A stretch of DNA of 64,000 bases from Treponema saccharophilum DSM 2985. Its GTDB lineage: Bacteria; Spirochaetota; Spirochaetia; Treponematales; Treponemataceae. Shown one piece after another: positions 8,306 through 17,837 of the stretch; the stretch's first letter is position 1, and every line of letters starts with the position of its first letter. Location: positions 1 to 64,000 of the forward strand of contig NZ_AGRW01000055.1 in NCBI RefSeq assembly GCF_000255555.1. Direction: 5' to 3'. The position numbers were made by a program, and so were the translations under genes. The notes under the pieces are model-generated. The model was not told the origin of the DNA and made no database searches. It saw only the letters and a list, made by a program, of their open reading frames with translations.

Positions 8306-9010
8306 ATGACATACGAATTTGAGGGCAAGAACGAGAAAGAGGCAATCGAGAAGGCCGCCAGCGAGCTTGGGCTTGAAAGCGACCAGTTCGATGTCGAGAT
8401 TCTTGAGGCGCAGAAAAAAACGCTTTTCAAGAGCGGATACGTGAAAATCCGTGTCGTCGTCGAGGATGCCAAGCAGGAATCCGAAAGCGCAGCGCATGAG
8501 AAGGCTCCCGCAAAACCGAGGACGCCTTCGGCAAAGCCGCTCGTTCCCCAGGGGGAAGTCGAGCAGAAGCTTCTCGATTTCGTGCGTGAGCTTATCGAGA
8601 AAATGGGATACGAGGTTTCCGCGGAGATTTCCTACCGCGACGAGCGCAAGGTCGAGATACGGCTCAGTTCAGAGAACAACTCGTCGATTCTTATCGGGCG
8701 CAAGGGAAAGAACCTCGACGCAATCCAGCTTCTTGCGAACGTGTACATGGGGCATCTCGGAAGGGAAGACCTCCGCGTCGTGCTCGACATAGAGAATTAC
8801 AGAACGCACCGCGAGGAAGTTCTCGTCCAGATTGCGTATGACACGGCGGACAAAGTAAGGCGCGGGCGCATGTCCGTCCTTCTTGAGCCGATGAATCCCT
8901 ACGACCGCATGATTGTCCACACAACGCTCAACGATATTCCCGACATTGAGACGAAGAGCGAGGGCGAGGGGCACTTCAAGCAGGTGCGCGTCATGCTCAA
9001 GAATTTCTAG
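8306..9010 (+). CDS. jag: RNA-binding protein KhpB/Jag (Jag-N, KH and R3H domains)
   Basis: A 234-residue protein with a Jag_N domain (about 1-50), a disordered Ala/Pro/Lys linker, a KH domain containing LIGRKGKNLDAIQ, and a C-terminal R3H domain (from about VLVQIAYDTADKVRRG). KhpB-type proteins bind RNA, often with KhpA, and affect cell elongation and division. The start is ATG 8306 after GAAGAGG. The longer frame from 8276 adds ten non-conserved residues. The yidC-jag pairing is conserved. Confidence 0.93.
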   Translation: MTYEFEGKNEKEAIEKAASELGLESDQFDVEILEAQKKTLFKSGYVKIRVVVEDAKQESESAAHEKAPAKPRTPSAKPLVPQGEVEQKLLDFVRELIEKMGYEVSAEISYRDERKVEIRLSSENNSSILIGRKGKNLDAIQLLANVYMGHLGREDLRVVLDIENYRTHREEVLVQIAYDTADKVRRGRMSVLLEPMNPYDRMIVHTTLNDIPDIETKSEGEGHFKQVRVMLKNF

Positions 9011-9037
9011 GAAGCTTTCCGAAAGAGAGGTGGTGCG

Positions 9038-9829
9038 ATGAAGAGAATTTTCGCGTTTCTTGGATTGTTCGTCATTGCGGTCTCTGCTTTTGCCGGCGTA
9101 ATCCCGGAATCCGTGCTCGATGAGCTCGTCGCATCGCCGAACAGGAAGCTTCAGAATACGTTTCTGAACGACGAGAAGGTTGTCCTTTCGCTTACGCCCG
9201 ACACGGAGCTTTCCAGAAAAGCCGTTGGGACGTGGGCGGGTTCCGGTTCGCCGCGGTTCACCACGGAGAACCTGTTCTTCCTCAAGAAGGCAACCCTCAT
9301 CGCGAACAGCGACAACGGCGAAAAATGCGACACATCGATAGACGCCGTGTCGAAAGTCGTCCGCTCGATTTCCAAAATGAAGGGAATGCAGTATTACTCG
9401 AACGGCGACAAGAAATGGGAAACGCTCTACCATAAATCACACCTTATCGATTCGCTCAAAAGCAAAAAGGCGATTCCCGACGATTTGGAAGGCTCGGCGG
9501 ACGGAAAGCGCTTCTATTGCCTGCAGCAGGACAACTCGTTCGGGCAGTGCGTCTACAAGCTCGAATATTTCCAGCGCGACAAAAGCGAGCCGAACGAAGT
9601 CGCCGTGTGCTTCACGAATGCGGAGAACCTGAAATACGGTCCCGTCACGGCGGTGAAGCCGGGAAACCTGAATATAAATCTCGTCGTCATCGACCAGGGC
9701 TCCTATTATCTCGTCTACATGTTCGTGCAGGCAAAATATCCGAGCCTCCCGTTCCTTGAAAGCAGGCTGAACCGCTCGTTCAACGCGCGCGTCGACGCGA
9801 TATTCAAGTGGTTCTCGATGGCGTTCTGA
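9038..9829 (+). CDS. Secreted protein of unknown function (possibly the spirochaetal DUF6675 family)
   Basis: A 263-residue protein with a signal peptide (residues 1-19, cleavage after SAFA) and no lipobox. The mature part has no motif I can tie to a reaction. It resembles in style the small secreted Treponema proteins grouped as DUF6675, but this is recalled rather than checked. An AGAGGTGG ribosome site precedes ATG 9038. It lies between jag and a secreted prolyl isomerase, both on the plus strand. Confidence 0.7.
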   Translation: MKRIFAFLGLFVIAVSAFAGVIPESVLDELVASPNRKLQNTFLNDEKVVLSLTPDTELSRKAVGTWAGSGSPRFTTENLFFLKKATLIANSDNGEKCDTSIDAVSKVVRSISKMKGMQYYSNGDKKWETLYHKSHLIDSLKSKKAIPDDLEGSADGKRFYCLQQDNSFGQCVYKLEYFQRDKSEPNEVAVCFTNAENLKYGPVTAVKPGNLNINLVVIDQGSYYLVYMFVQAKYPSLPFLESRLNRSFNARVDAIFKWFSMAF

Positions 9830-9884
9830 ATTTTTATCGAAAAAGCAAGGGGATTTTTATCCCGCGTTTTAACCGGAGGATTTC

Positions 9885-10943
9885 ATGAAGAAAATCATTC
9901 TTGCGGGCATAATCGGATGCCTGCTCGTATCGTTCGGATGTGGCAGCAGCAACAACAAGAAGGCGGCGGCAAAAACTGCTTCCTCTTCGACAGGAGTAAA
10001 AAATATGGATTCAAACGTTTTGAAAGGAAAGGAAGGCGTTTTCGCCGTCATGGAGACTTCAAAAGGGGTTATTTACCTCGAGCTCTTCTACAAGAAAACA
10101 CCGCTCACGGTCACGAATTTCGTGGGACTTGCGGAAGGAACGCTCGACGCGGCTGCAGGAAAGCCGTTCTACGACGGGCTGAAATTCCATCGCGTCATAG
10201 CCGACTTCATGATTCAGGGCGGCGACCCCAAGGGAACGGGATGTGGCGGACCGGGATACTGTTTTACGGATGAATTCCGCGACGGTTTGAAATTCGACAA
10301 GCCCGGATACCTCGCGATGGCGAATTCCGGCCCGGAAACGAACGGAAGCCAGTTCTTCATCACGCACGTCCCGACTGATTGGCTCAACGGAAAGCACACG
10401 ATTTTCGGGCAGGTCGTCGATTCGGCGTCGCAGGATGTCGTCAACAAGATCGCGCAGGACGACAAGATTGTCAGCGTCAAAATCGTGCGCCAGGGTGCCG
10501 ACGCCGAGAAATTCACCGCGACACAGGGCGATTTCGACAGGCTCGCGCGTGTGGTTAAGAAAGTGAACGAGGAGGCATTTACCGAAGGCTGCGATAAATC
10601 GTCTAACGGCACGTTCTTCAAGATTCTCAAAGAAGGCGCGGGAAGCAAAATCGGAAAGGGCAAAACGGTTTTCGTCGAGTACAAAGGCTACCTTGCCAAC
10701 GGAATGGTTTTCGACGCGTCATCAGGAATGATGAAGGGCGCGCACGAGGGACTTGAATTCAGGACGAACGGCGGGCAGATGATTCCCGGATTCGACATTC
10801 AGGTGCAGGACATGAAAGTGGGCGAGACGCGCAAGATTGTCATCCCGCCGGAACTCGCGTACGGTTCTCGCGGAATCCCGCATGCAGGCATTCCCGGCGG
10901 CGCGTACATCGCGTTCGACGTTATGGTCGTCTCTGCAAAATAA
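9885..10943 (+). CDS. Cyclophilin-FKBP fusion peptidyl-prolyl isomerase lipoprotein
   Basis: Residues 1-18 are a lipoprotein signal with Cys19 after VSFG. Residues about 52-195 are a cyclophilin domain with KFHRVIADFMIQGGDP, the NGSQFFIT strand and WLNGKHTIFGQV. Residues about 240-352 are an FKBP domain with VEYKGYLANGMVFDAS, a GFDIQVQDMKVGE turn and IPPELAYGSRG. Both domains isomerise Xaa-Pro bonds, so this is a dual-family immunophilin of the cyclophilin-first type. It probably helps fold exported proteins in the periplasm. A GGAGG site precedes ATG 9885 and a terminator follows. Confidence 0.93.
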   Translation: MKKIILAGIIGCLLVSFGCGSSNNKKAAAKTASSSTGVKNMDSNVLKGKEGVFAVMETSKGVIYLELFYKKTPLTVTNFVGLAEGTLDAAAGKPFYDGLKFHRVIADFMIQGGDPKGTGCGGPGYCFTDEFRDGLKFDKPGYLAMANSGPETNGSQFFITHVPTDWLNGKHTIFGQVVDSASQDVVNKIAQDDKIVSVKIVRQGADAEKFTATQGDFDRLARVVKKVNEEAFTEGCDKSSNGTFFKILKEGAGSKIGKGKTVFVEYKGYLANGMVFDASSGMMKGAHEGLEFRTNGGQMIPGFDIQVQDMKVGETRKIVIPPELAYGSRGIPHAGIPGGAYIAFDVMVVSAK

Positions 10944-10982
10944 ACGTCCGCCGTTTTTTCGGGCGCGGCAAAACTGATAAGG

Positions 10983-11019
10983 ACGGTTCCGGAAGAGAAA
11001 TCCGGGACCGTTTTTTTTT
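10983..11019 (+). terminator. Rho-independent terminator after the immunophilin gene
   Basis: ACGGTTCCGGA (10983-10993) pairs with TCCGGGACCGT (11001-11011) with one G-U pair and a seven-base loop, followed by a run of T to 11019. Confidence 0.9.
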
Positions 11020-11099
11020 GCGCCGCCGTCCTCGCGGAAAATCGGGGTTGTGTTCCGTTTGTCCAATTTCTCATCACGTTTTTACATATTCCCTCGTGG

Positions 11100-11111
11100 T
11101 AGAATCGGACC
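11100..11111 (+). promoter_or_regulatory. Putative -10 box six bases before the GH43 start codon
   Basis: TAGAAT at 11100-11105 is followed by CGGACC and then ATG at 11112. The context GGTAGAATCGG is nearly identical to that before dnaA (GGTAGAATCGG, 642-652). Initiation seven bases after the box would fall on the ATG, a leaderless arrangement. No Shine-Dalgarno is visible. Confidence 0.4.
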
Positions 11112-12605
11112 ATGACATACACAAATCCGATTGTCCTCTGCGACTATTCCGACCCCGACGTAATCCGCGTCGGCGATACATACTACATGACGGCTTCCAG
11201 CTTCAATTTTCTGCCGGGGCTTCCCGTCCTCGCGTCGCGTGACCTCGTGCACTGGTCCCTCGCATCCTACGCTTGCCGGGAAATTCCCTTCGCGCGCTAC
11301 GATGAAGTTCAGAACGCGTGCGGAATATGGGCGCCGTCCATCCGCTTTCACGGCGGGAAGTTCTATATTTTCGTCGCGACCCCTGACGAGGGGATTTTCT
11401 TCACGTCCGCGGAAAATCCGTTCGGCGAATGGAGCGCGCTCGAATGCGTGTGGAAAGGAAAAGGGTTCGAGGACCCTTGCCCGATTTGGGACGACGACGG
11501 GCGCGTTTTCCTCGTCCACGCCTACGTGAAAAGCCGCATCGGGTTCAACTCCAAGCTCGGGCTTCTTGAGCTAGACCCCGTGACGCTCCTTGCTATTTCC
11601 GATGACAAGGTGATTTTTGACGGAACGAAAACGCAGCCGACAATCGAGGGGCCGAAATTCTACAAGCGGGGCGGATTCTACTATATATTTGCCCCTGCAG
11701 GCGGCGTGACGGACGGATGGCAGGCGGTTCTCCGCTCTCGGAAAATCGACGGGAAGTGGGAGGAGCGGATTGTCCTTGCGCAGGGAAGCAGCAGCGTGAA
11801 CGGGCCGCATCAGGGCGCGTGGGTCGAGTCCGCCGAGGAAAACGGAGTGGGAATCCGCGACTGGTTCGTGCATTTTCAGGAGCGAGGCGTGTTCGGGAGA
11901 ATCGTCCACCTCCAGCCGATGAAATGGACGGAAGACGGATGGCCGCTTATGGGAAGCGCCGTTATGACGGGGGCGGAATGCGGCGAGCCGGTCAGTTCTT
12001 TTGAGATGCCCGTTCCTCTTTCCGGAAATCCGAGCGCGTGCGAATTCCCGTTCCGCGACTTCCAGTTCAGCGCGAATCCCAAGCCGGATTATGCGCGGTT
12101 CGACGGGAAAAGCGTCGTTCTGCGGTGCGTGCCGTCTTCATCGTCGCTCTGGCGGATGGCGAACGTCATGACGAAAAAAATCGACGCGGAAAATTTCGAT
12201 TTTGAGCTGGCCGCCGATTTTTCGGCAATGGATGAAGGCTCGCGGTTCGGCGTCATTTTTGTGGGGAACGAGTACAAGTCGCTTGAGGTGCGCCGCCTCG
12301 GGGATTCGTTCGGATACGCAGTCGTCGAGTCGGCTGGCGGGGAAGGCGACGAGGAGCGCGACGAAACGGAAAAAGGCGGCACCGTTTCCGGAACGTGCTC
12401 GTCCGCCGTTTTCCGCGTCTCGTTCAGAAAAACCGGCGGGCGCTCCGGCGAAGCGTGCATTTCGCTCCGATGCGACGGCGGATTTTCGTTCAGCACGGGG
12501 AAATTCAGCGTGGAAAAAGGACATTGGGTCGGCGGACGGTTCGGTTTCTACGCGTCCTCCGACGGAAAATCCGGCGGCTCGCACGTAAAAGTGCGGATAG
12601 GATGA
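11112..12605 (+). CDS. Glycoside hydrolase family 43, probable beta-xylosidase/alpha-L-arabinofuranosidase
   Basis: A 497-residue five-bladed propeller glycosidase without a signal peptide, so it is probably cytoplasmic and acts on imported xylo- or arabino-oligosaccharides. GH43 catalytic residues are visible: the base in YSDPDVI (Asp14), the pKa-modulating Asp in GFEDPCPIW (about residue 120), and the acid in TIEGPKFY (about Glu179). Residues about 330-497 form a C-terminal beta-sandwich, as in GH43 xylosidases with a DUF1349-like module. The exact substrate cannot be read from the sequence. It is monocistronic, with a terminator upstream and adhE downstream. Confidence 0.9.
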   Translation: MTYTNPIVLCDYSDPDVIRVGDTYYMTASSFNFLPGLPVLASRDLVHWSLASYACREIPFARYDEVQNACGIWAPSIRFHGGKFYIFVATPDEGIFFTSAENPFGEWSALECVWKGKGFEDPCPIWDDDGRVFLVHAYVKSRIGFNSKLGLLELDPVTLLAISDDKVIFDGTKTQPTIEGPKFYKRGGFYYIFAPAGGVTDGWQAVLRSRKIDGKWEERIVLAQGSSSVNGPHQGAWVESAEENGVGIRDWFVHFQERGVFGRIVHLQPMKWTEDGWPLMGSAVMTGAECGEPVSSFEMPVPLSGNPSACEFPFRDFQFSANPKPDYARFDGKSVVLRCVPSSSSLWRMANVMTKKIDAENFDFELAADFSAMDEGSRFGVIFVGNEYKSLEVRRLGDSFGYAVVESAGGEGDEERDETEKGGTVSGTCSSAVFRVSFRKTGGRSGEACISLRCDGGFSFSTGKFSVEKGHWVGGRFGFYASSDGKSGGSHVKVRIG

Positions 12606-12713
12606 CGCGGCTTCAGGAAAAAATCATGTTAAAAACGTGTCATATTTATCAAATATTTTCAGAATGAATTTAATTTGTCGGAATTCTTTTATTTAATTTT
12701 TCGATAAAGTCTG

Positions 12714-12737
12714 AATTGTTATAGATTTATAACAATT
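12714..12737. promoter_or_regulatory. Rex-type redox operator upstream of adhE
   Basis: AATTGTTATA and its exact complement TATAACAATT flank GATT. The core TTGTTA-N8-TAACAA matches the Rex operator pattern. Directly downstream, TGTGATAAAAT (about 12739-12749) can serve as a -10 region, so a bound repressor would overlap or block the promoter. Rex releases its operators when NADH rises, and adhE is a classical target. The rex gene itself is not in this window. Confidence 0.75.
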
Positions 12738-12783
12738 TTGTGATAAAATAGTCGTCAATTCTATTGTCTAGGAGAAACAAAGA

Positions 12784-15405
12784 ATGGCTGAAGAAAAAGT
12801 AGAACTTTCAGAACCACAGAAAGAAATCAATGAGCTTGTTGCTAAGGCGCAGAAGGCGTTGGAAGAGTATGCCGATTTTGACCAGGAAAAAATCGACTAC
12901 ATAGTAGCTAAGGCGAGCGTTGCTGCTCTCGATCATCACGGTTCGCTTGCGAAGCTTGCCGTCGAGGAAACGAAGCGCGGTGTTTTTGAGGACAAGGCTA
13001 CAAAGAACCTCTTCGCATGCGAGTATGTCGTGAACCACATGCGCCATTTGAAAACTGTCGGCGTCGTCGAGGATGATGACGTTACAGGTATCGTAAAAAT
13101 TGCGGAGCCGGTCGGTGTTGTCGCTGGTCTTACTCCGGTCACGAACCCAACTTCTACAGCCATCTTCAAGTCGCTCATCTGTTTGAAAACAAGGAACCCG
13201 ATTATCTTCTCGTTCCACCCGAGCGCAATAAAGTGTTCAATCGCTGCTGCAAAAGTCGTTTATGATGCGGCTGTGGCTGCCGGCGCTCCGAAAAACTGTA
13301 TACAGTGGATTGAAGAGCCGTCAATGGAAAAAACGAACCTCCTCATCGGAAACGAAGGCGTTGCGACTATCCTCGCGACTGGCGGAAACGCGATGGTTCG
13401 CTCCGCTTACTCTCAGGGAAAGCCGGCGCTCGGTGTTGGTGCGGGAAACGTTCCCGCATATGTCGAGAAGACATGCGACATCAAGCAGGCCGTCAACGAC
13501 ATCGTGATGTCGAAGGCGTTCGACAACGGAATGATTTGTGCGTCAGAGCAGGGCGCCATCATCGACAAGGAAATCTACGACGAGACGCTCGCGATGTTCA
13601 AGGAATACCGCGCATATCTCTGTAACGCAAAGGAGAAGAAACTCCTCGAAAAATACATGTTCGGCGTTGATGGTGACCCGAGCGTCGCAAAACTCAACCC
13701 GGTTGTCGTCGGTATGAACCCGGTCGTTCTCGCAAAGAACGCTGGATTCGAGATTCCTGCCCGCACGAGCATCATCCTCGTCGAGTGTAAGGATGTCGGA
13801 CCGCAGGAATGCCTCACACGCGAGAAGCTTTCTCCGGTTCTTGCCGTTCTCAAGGCTACATCAACTGAGGATGGTCTCAAGAAGGCGAAGGGATTCGTCA
13901 CGTTCAACGGTCTCGGACACTCTGCGGCAATCCACACGAAGGACAAGGCTCTCGCTGAGAAATTCGGCGACATCGTTCCTGCTATCCGCGTAATCTGGAA
14001 CTCTCCGTCAACATTCGGCGGTATCGGAAACGTCTACAACTCGTTCATTCCGTCCCTCACGCTTGGTTGCGGTTCTTACGGACACAACTCAACGGACGAC
14101 AACGTAAGCGCAATCAACCTGCTTAACATTAAGAAATTGGGAAGGAGACGTAACAATATGCAGTGGTTCAAGGTCCCGGCGAAGATTTTCTTCGAACGCG
14201 ATTCAGTCGAATATTTGCACCAGATGAAGGATGTCCACAAGGTCATCATCGTCACAGACCGCTCAATGGTCGATCTCGGATTCGTTGACAAAATCACCGA
14301 CCAGCTCAAGTTGCGCCGCGATCCCGTCCAGTATCAGCTTTTCTGCGATGTCGAGCCTGATCCGTCAATCCAGACAGTCCGCGAGGGTGTCGAGTTGATG
14401 CGCACGTTCGCGCCTGACACGATTATCGCTCTCGGCGGCGGTTCATCAATGGACTGCGCGAAGGGTATGTGGCTCTTCTACGAGTATCCGGAAGTCGATT
14501 TCAATGACCTCAAGCAGAAGTTCATGGATATCCGCAAGCGCGCGTTCCGCTATCCTGACCTCGGAAAGAAGGCTCAGCTCGTCTGTATCCCGACGACTTC
14601 AGGAACAGGTTCTGAGGTTACTCCGTTCGCGGTTATCACGGACAAGGAAGAGCACAAGAAGTATCCGCTCGCGGACTACTCTCTCACACCGACTATCGCA
14701 ATCATCGATCCGACGTTCACGCTCTCTCTCCCGAAGAAAATCGTCGCGGATACTGGTATGGACGTTCTCACGCACGCTACCGAGGCGTATGTCTCTACGA
14801 TGGCGAACGACTACACGGACGGTCTGTGTATCCAGGCTATCAAGATGGTTTTCCAGTACCTCGAAAGGAGCTACAACAACGGACCTGCTGACTATGAGGC
14901 AAAAGAGAAGATGCACAACGCTTCTTGTCTCGCCGGTATGGCGTTCGCGAATGCGTTCCTCGGTATGAACCACTCAATGGCTCACAAAATCGGTGGAGAA
15001 TTCCACGTTCCGCACGGCCGCGCGAACGCAATCCTCCTTCCGTTCACAATCCGCTACAACGGAACTCAGCCTGACAAGCTCTCAACATGGCCGAAATACA
15101 ACAGCTACAAGGCTGCTGAGCGCTATTGCGAGCTTGCCCGCATGCTCGGTCTCCCGGCAAAGACTGTCGAGGAAGGCGTCGAGTCTTACGCGAAGGCTTG
15201 CGGTGAGCTTGGAAAGCGCCTCGGAATTCAGATGAACTTCCAGAGCCAGGGATTGGACGAGAAGGAATATCTCGCCGCTCTCGACAAGCTCTCATTCCTC
15301 GCATTCGAGGATCAGTGCTCGCCGGTCAACCCGCGCGTGCCGCTCGTTGAGGATATGAAGCAGATTCTTAAGGAAGCGTACTACACGAAGGAATTCCTCG
15401 CGTAA
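12784..15405 (+). CDS. adhE: Bifunctional aldehyde-alcohol dehydrogenase
   Basis: Converts acetyl-CoA to acetaldehyde and then ethanol, re-oxidising two NADH. The 873-residue product joins a CoA-acylating aldehyde dehydrogenase (about 1-450, catalytic Cys252 in GMICASEQ) to an iron-dependent alcohol dehydrogenase (about 460-873). The second domain has LGGGSSMDCAK, the metal-site segment LTHATEAYVS, and NHSMAHKIGGEFHVPHG. Length and order match AdhE, which forms spirosomes. GGAG precedes ATG 12784. Codons are more T-ending than in neighbours, as expected of a very highly expressed gene. Confidence 0.97.
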   Translation: MAEEKVELSEPQKEINELVAKAQKALEEYADFDQEKIDYIVAKASVAALDHHGSLAKLAVEETKRGVFEDKATKNLFACEYVVNHMRHLKTVGVVEDDDVTGIVKIAEPVGVVAGLTPVTNPTSTAIFKSLICLKTRNPIIFSFHPSAIKCSIAAAKVVYDAAVAAGAPKNCIQWIEEPSMEKTNLLIGNEGVATILATGGNAMVRSAYSQGKPALGVGAGNVPAYVEKTCDIKQAVNDIVMSKAFDNGMICASEQGAIIDKEIYDETLAMFKEYRAYLCNAKEKKLLEKYMFGVDGDPSVAKLNPVVVGMNPVVLAKNAGFEIPARTSIILVECKDVGPQECLTREKLSPVLAVLKATSTEDGLKKAKGFVTFNGLGHSAAIHTKDKALAEKFGDIVPAIRVIWNSPSTFGGIGNVYNSFIPSLTLGCGSYGHNSTDDNVSAINLLNIKKLGRRRNNMQWFKVPAKIFFERDSVEYLHQMKDVHKVIIVTDRSMVDLGFVDKITDQLKLRRDPVQYQLFCDVEPDPSIQTVREGVELMRTFAPDTIIALGGGSSMDCAKGMWLFYEYPEVDFNDLKQKFMDIRKRAFRYPDLGKKAQLVCIPTTSGTGSEVTPFAVITDKEEHKKYPLADYSLTPTIAIIDPTFTLSLPKKIVADTGMDVLTHATEAYVSTMANDYTDGLCIQAIKMVFQYLERSYNNGPADYEAKEKMHNASCLAGMAFANAFLGMNHSMAHKIGGEFHVPHGRANAILLPFTIRYNGTQPDKLSTWPKYNSYKAAERYCELARMLGLPAKTVEEGVESYAKACGELGKRLGIQMNFQSQGLDEKEYLAALDKLSFLAFEDQCSPVNPRVPLVEDMKQILKEAYYTKEFLA

Positions 15406-15434
15406 CGACGTAAAAAGCTGCTAAAAAGGAGAAA

Positions 15435-15467
15435 CCCCGGTTCTTGGAAAAGAGCCGGGGCTTTTTT
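15435..15467 (+). terminator. Terminator after adhE
   Basis: CCCCGGTTCTT (from 15435) pairs with AGAGCCGGGG (ending 15460) around a short A-rich loop, followed by CTTTTTT. The minus-strand version also has U-rich flanks and may help end the convergent chemoreceptor transcript. Confidence 0.88.
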
Positions 15468-15551
15468 GTTCTTTTCGAAAAACGGAATATCGTTTCCCGC
15501 TAGCTGTCCGAACGCGATTTTAAAAAAGACTCGGGAATGGATGAATGCGAT

Positions 15552-17654
15552 TTAGACCTTGAACTGGTCAATCTGCTTGCCGATTTTTTCGATTGAATCT
15601 TGGACTTGCGCGGAAATCGCGCTCAAGGCGGAACCTGTCTCGTTTATCTTTCGCGCGCCGGCTCCCATCTCGTCCATGTTTCCGCTCATCTCGCTCGTGG
15701 ACGACTGAAGTTTTCCGATTTCCTGAAGAATGACCTTGTTCCCGTCGTTCATTTTTCCTGCGGCGTTGCGAACCTCGCTCGTGCTGTCATTCATGCTGTG
15801 CAGCGCTTCCGTTATTTGGAGCGAGCCCTGCTGCTGCTCTTCCATCGCGCATTTTATCTGCGTCACGAGCTGGTCGGTGTTTGCGATTTGCTGAGACACA
15901 GCACCGAACGCATCGCTCGAATCTGCCGATGCCTGTACGACAGTTTCGATTGAAGACTGGATTTTTCCGAGCTGCTCGCCGATTGTTCTCGACTGCGCGC
16001 TGGACGTTTCCGAAAGTTTTCTGATTTCGTCCGCGACGACGGCGAATCCCTTTCCTGCCTCGCCTGCATGCGCCGCCTCAATCGCGGCATTCATCGCAAG
16101 AAGGTTCGTCTGCTCTGCGATGCTCGAAATTGCCGTGTTTGCCTCCTGAAGCATCGTAGACTGCTGCTCGATTTTCTTTATCTGCTCGTCAACGGCGCGC
16201 TGTTTTTCGATTCCGCTCTGCGTGTTGCGCTGCAGGCTGCTGAACGAATCCGCCATTTTGTCGACGTTCTGGTTTACGGACGTTATGTTTCCTATCATCT
16301 GTTCGACAGCCGCGCTCGCCTGCGTCACGCCGGCAGACTGATCCTGTATCATGTTCTCAAGCGACTCGATGCTTGCGGCGATTTCGTTGACAGCGCCTGC
16401 GGTCTGCTCGACGCTCTGGACCTGCGTCCGTATTTTCTCGTGCATCTCCTTTATCTGCGCGATTATCTGGGAAATCGACGACGATGTGTCATGTGCCGCC
16501 ATTCCCATGTTCGTTCCCGCCTCGCTGAGCATATTTTTTGAATTCTTGACGTCTGAGATTATCGCCTGCATTTTTGCCGCGAAATTGTTGAACCCTTCGA
16601 CGACGGCGCCGATTTCGTTGTTGAGCGAGATGTTTATGCGGCGCGTCAAATCCGCATCCCCCTGCGCGATTGCCGACATTCCCTCGTTGACGCGGTTTAG
16701 GGGTTTTATGAGGCGGTTGATGAGGAATCCCGTGATGATGATAGTGAAAAGAACGGTGAGACAGCCGCAAATCATCATCTGCGAGCGGATTTTTGATATA
16801 AGCTTGTAAATCATGTCGGCGGGAATCGATATCGCAAAACTCCACGGCGTTCCGCTTATCGGCCGGAAGCACACAAGGTCGAATTCGGAAATGCCTCTTT
16901 TTATAGTTCCCCATCCTGATTCGCCTTTCGTCATGCGTGCGGCAATCTGTGAAAGTTCCGCATCGTTTTCTGCTGCCGCGATGAAATTCTTTTTCATTAT
17001 AAAGTCGGAAATTTTGTGCGCCATGACCGTTCCGTCGCTCGTCATGAGCCAACCGTACGCGCCCGTTCCGAATTGTATCTCGTTGATTTCCTTTGTTATG
17101 TTGTTCAGCGTGACGACACCGACGACGGCAAGCCGTTTTCCGCCTGCCTTGACAGCGCGGCTGAAATGCACGACGTATTCGCCCGTTGTCTTTGAAAGCA
17201 CCGGATTGTCAATGAACGATTCCTTGCCGTTGAAGACAACTTCCTTGAAATAATCGCGCTCCGAGACGTTCGTGCGCGTCCCGTTGTCGTTGTACGAAAT
17301 TCCGCTTGCGTCAATCAGCATCACGTAGTCGAAAACAGGATTCCTGACGTTCCCGTGCTCGGAAATCCATTTTCCCGCGTAATCGAAATCGCCCTCGGCG
17401 ATTATGTCGGCGTTGACGTAATAATCAAGCGAGTTCATTATCGACTCTATGTCCTTTTCGATTGAGCGCGCATATCCTGCGACCGTTTCCATATAATTTT
17501 CTGTGCTGTTCTCCTCGATTGAAAGACGCGCGTTCCTCGCCACAAAAAATGTCTGGAAGAAGTTGAAGAATGAAATTGTAAAACAGATGCTTGCGAGAAG
17601 CACCGTTATCAGGCTTGTCCGCCTTTTTGTTGTTTCAGTTTTTTTTGCTTTCAT
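15552..17654 (-). CDS. Methyl-accepting chemotaxis protein with Cache sensor
   Basis: A 700-residue receptor with transmembrane helices at about 14-37 and 290-313 flanking a periplasmic double-Cache-like ligand domain. A HAMP domain (about 310-365) and a long signalling coiled coil follow. The hairpin tip that contacts CheA/CheW is at about residues 511-540 ([20 protein letters not shown] and following). It ends soon after the coiled coil, with no CheR-tethering pentapeptide. The Cache features ([16 protein letters not shown] and [11 protein letters not shown]) suggest a small-molecule ligand, which cannot be named. Its signalling half is very similar to the receptor at 44013-46100. Confidence 0.93.
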   Translation of the reverse strand: MKAKKTETTKRRTSLITVLLASICFTISFFNFFQTFFVARNARLSIEENSTENYMETVAGYARSIEKDIESIMNSLDYYVNADIIAEGDFDYAGKWISEHGNVRNPVFDYVMLIDASGISYNDNGTRTNVSERDYFKEVVFNGKESFIDNPVLSKTTGEYVVHFSRAVKAGGKRLAVVGVVTLNNITKEINEIQFGTGAYGWLMTSDGTVMAHKISDFIMKKNFIAAAENDAELSQIAARMTKGESGWGTIKRGISEFDLVCFRPISGTPWSFAISIPADMIYKLISKIRSQMMICGCLTVLFTIIITGFLINRLIKPLNRVNEGMSAIAQGDADLTRRINISLNNEIGAVVEGFNNFAAKMQAIISDVKNSKNMLSEAGTNMGMAAHDTSSSISQIIAQIKEMHEKIRTQVQSVEQTAGAVNEIAASIESLENMIQDQSAGVTQASAAVEQMIGNITSVNQNVDKMADSFSSLQRNTQSGIEKQRAVDEQIKKIEQQSTMLQEANTAISSIAEQTNLLAMNAAIEAAHAGEAGKGFAVVADEIRKLSETSSAQSRTIGEQLGKIQSSIETVVQASADSSDAFGAVSQQIANTDQLVTQIKCAMEEQQQGSLQITEALHSMNDSTSEVRNAAGKMNDGNKVILQEIGKLQSSTSEMSGNMDEMGAGARKINETGSALSAISAQVQDSIEKIGKQIDQFKV

Positions 17655-17837
17655 CGGAAACCTCTGCAGTTTATAGTAAAATTATGGTATGAATTATAAT
17701 ATTTTTTTTTGAGAAATCGGTGATAATAAGAAAAATCCACAAAAATAACGGCTCTGTTCTGAATTGCGTCGTCCCGAATCAGCGTCGGCTATTGATACAA
17801 GGACGCTGTTTTCAGTTAAAATAAGGCGAGGTATTTT

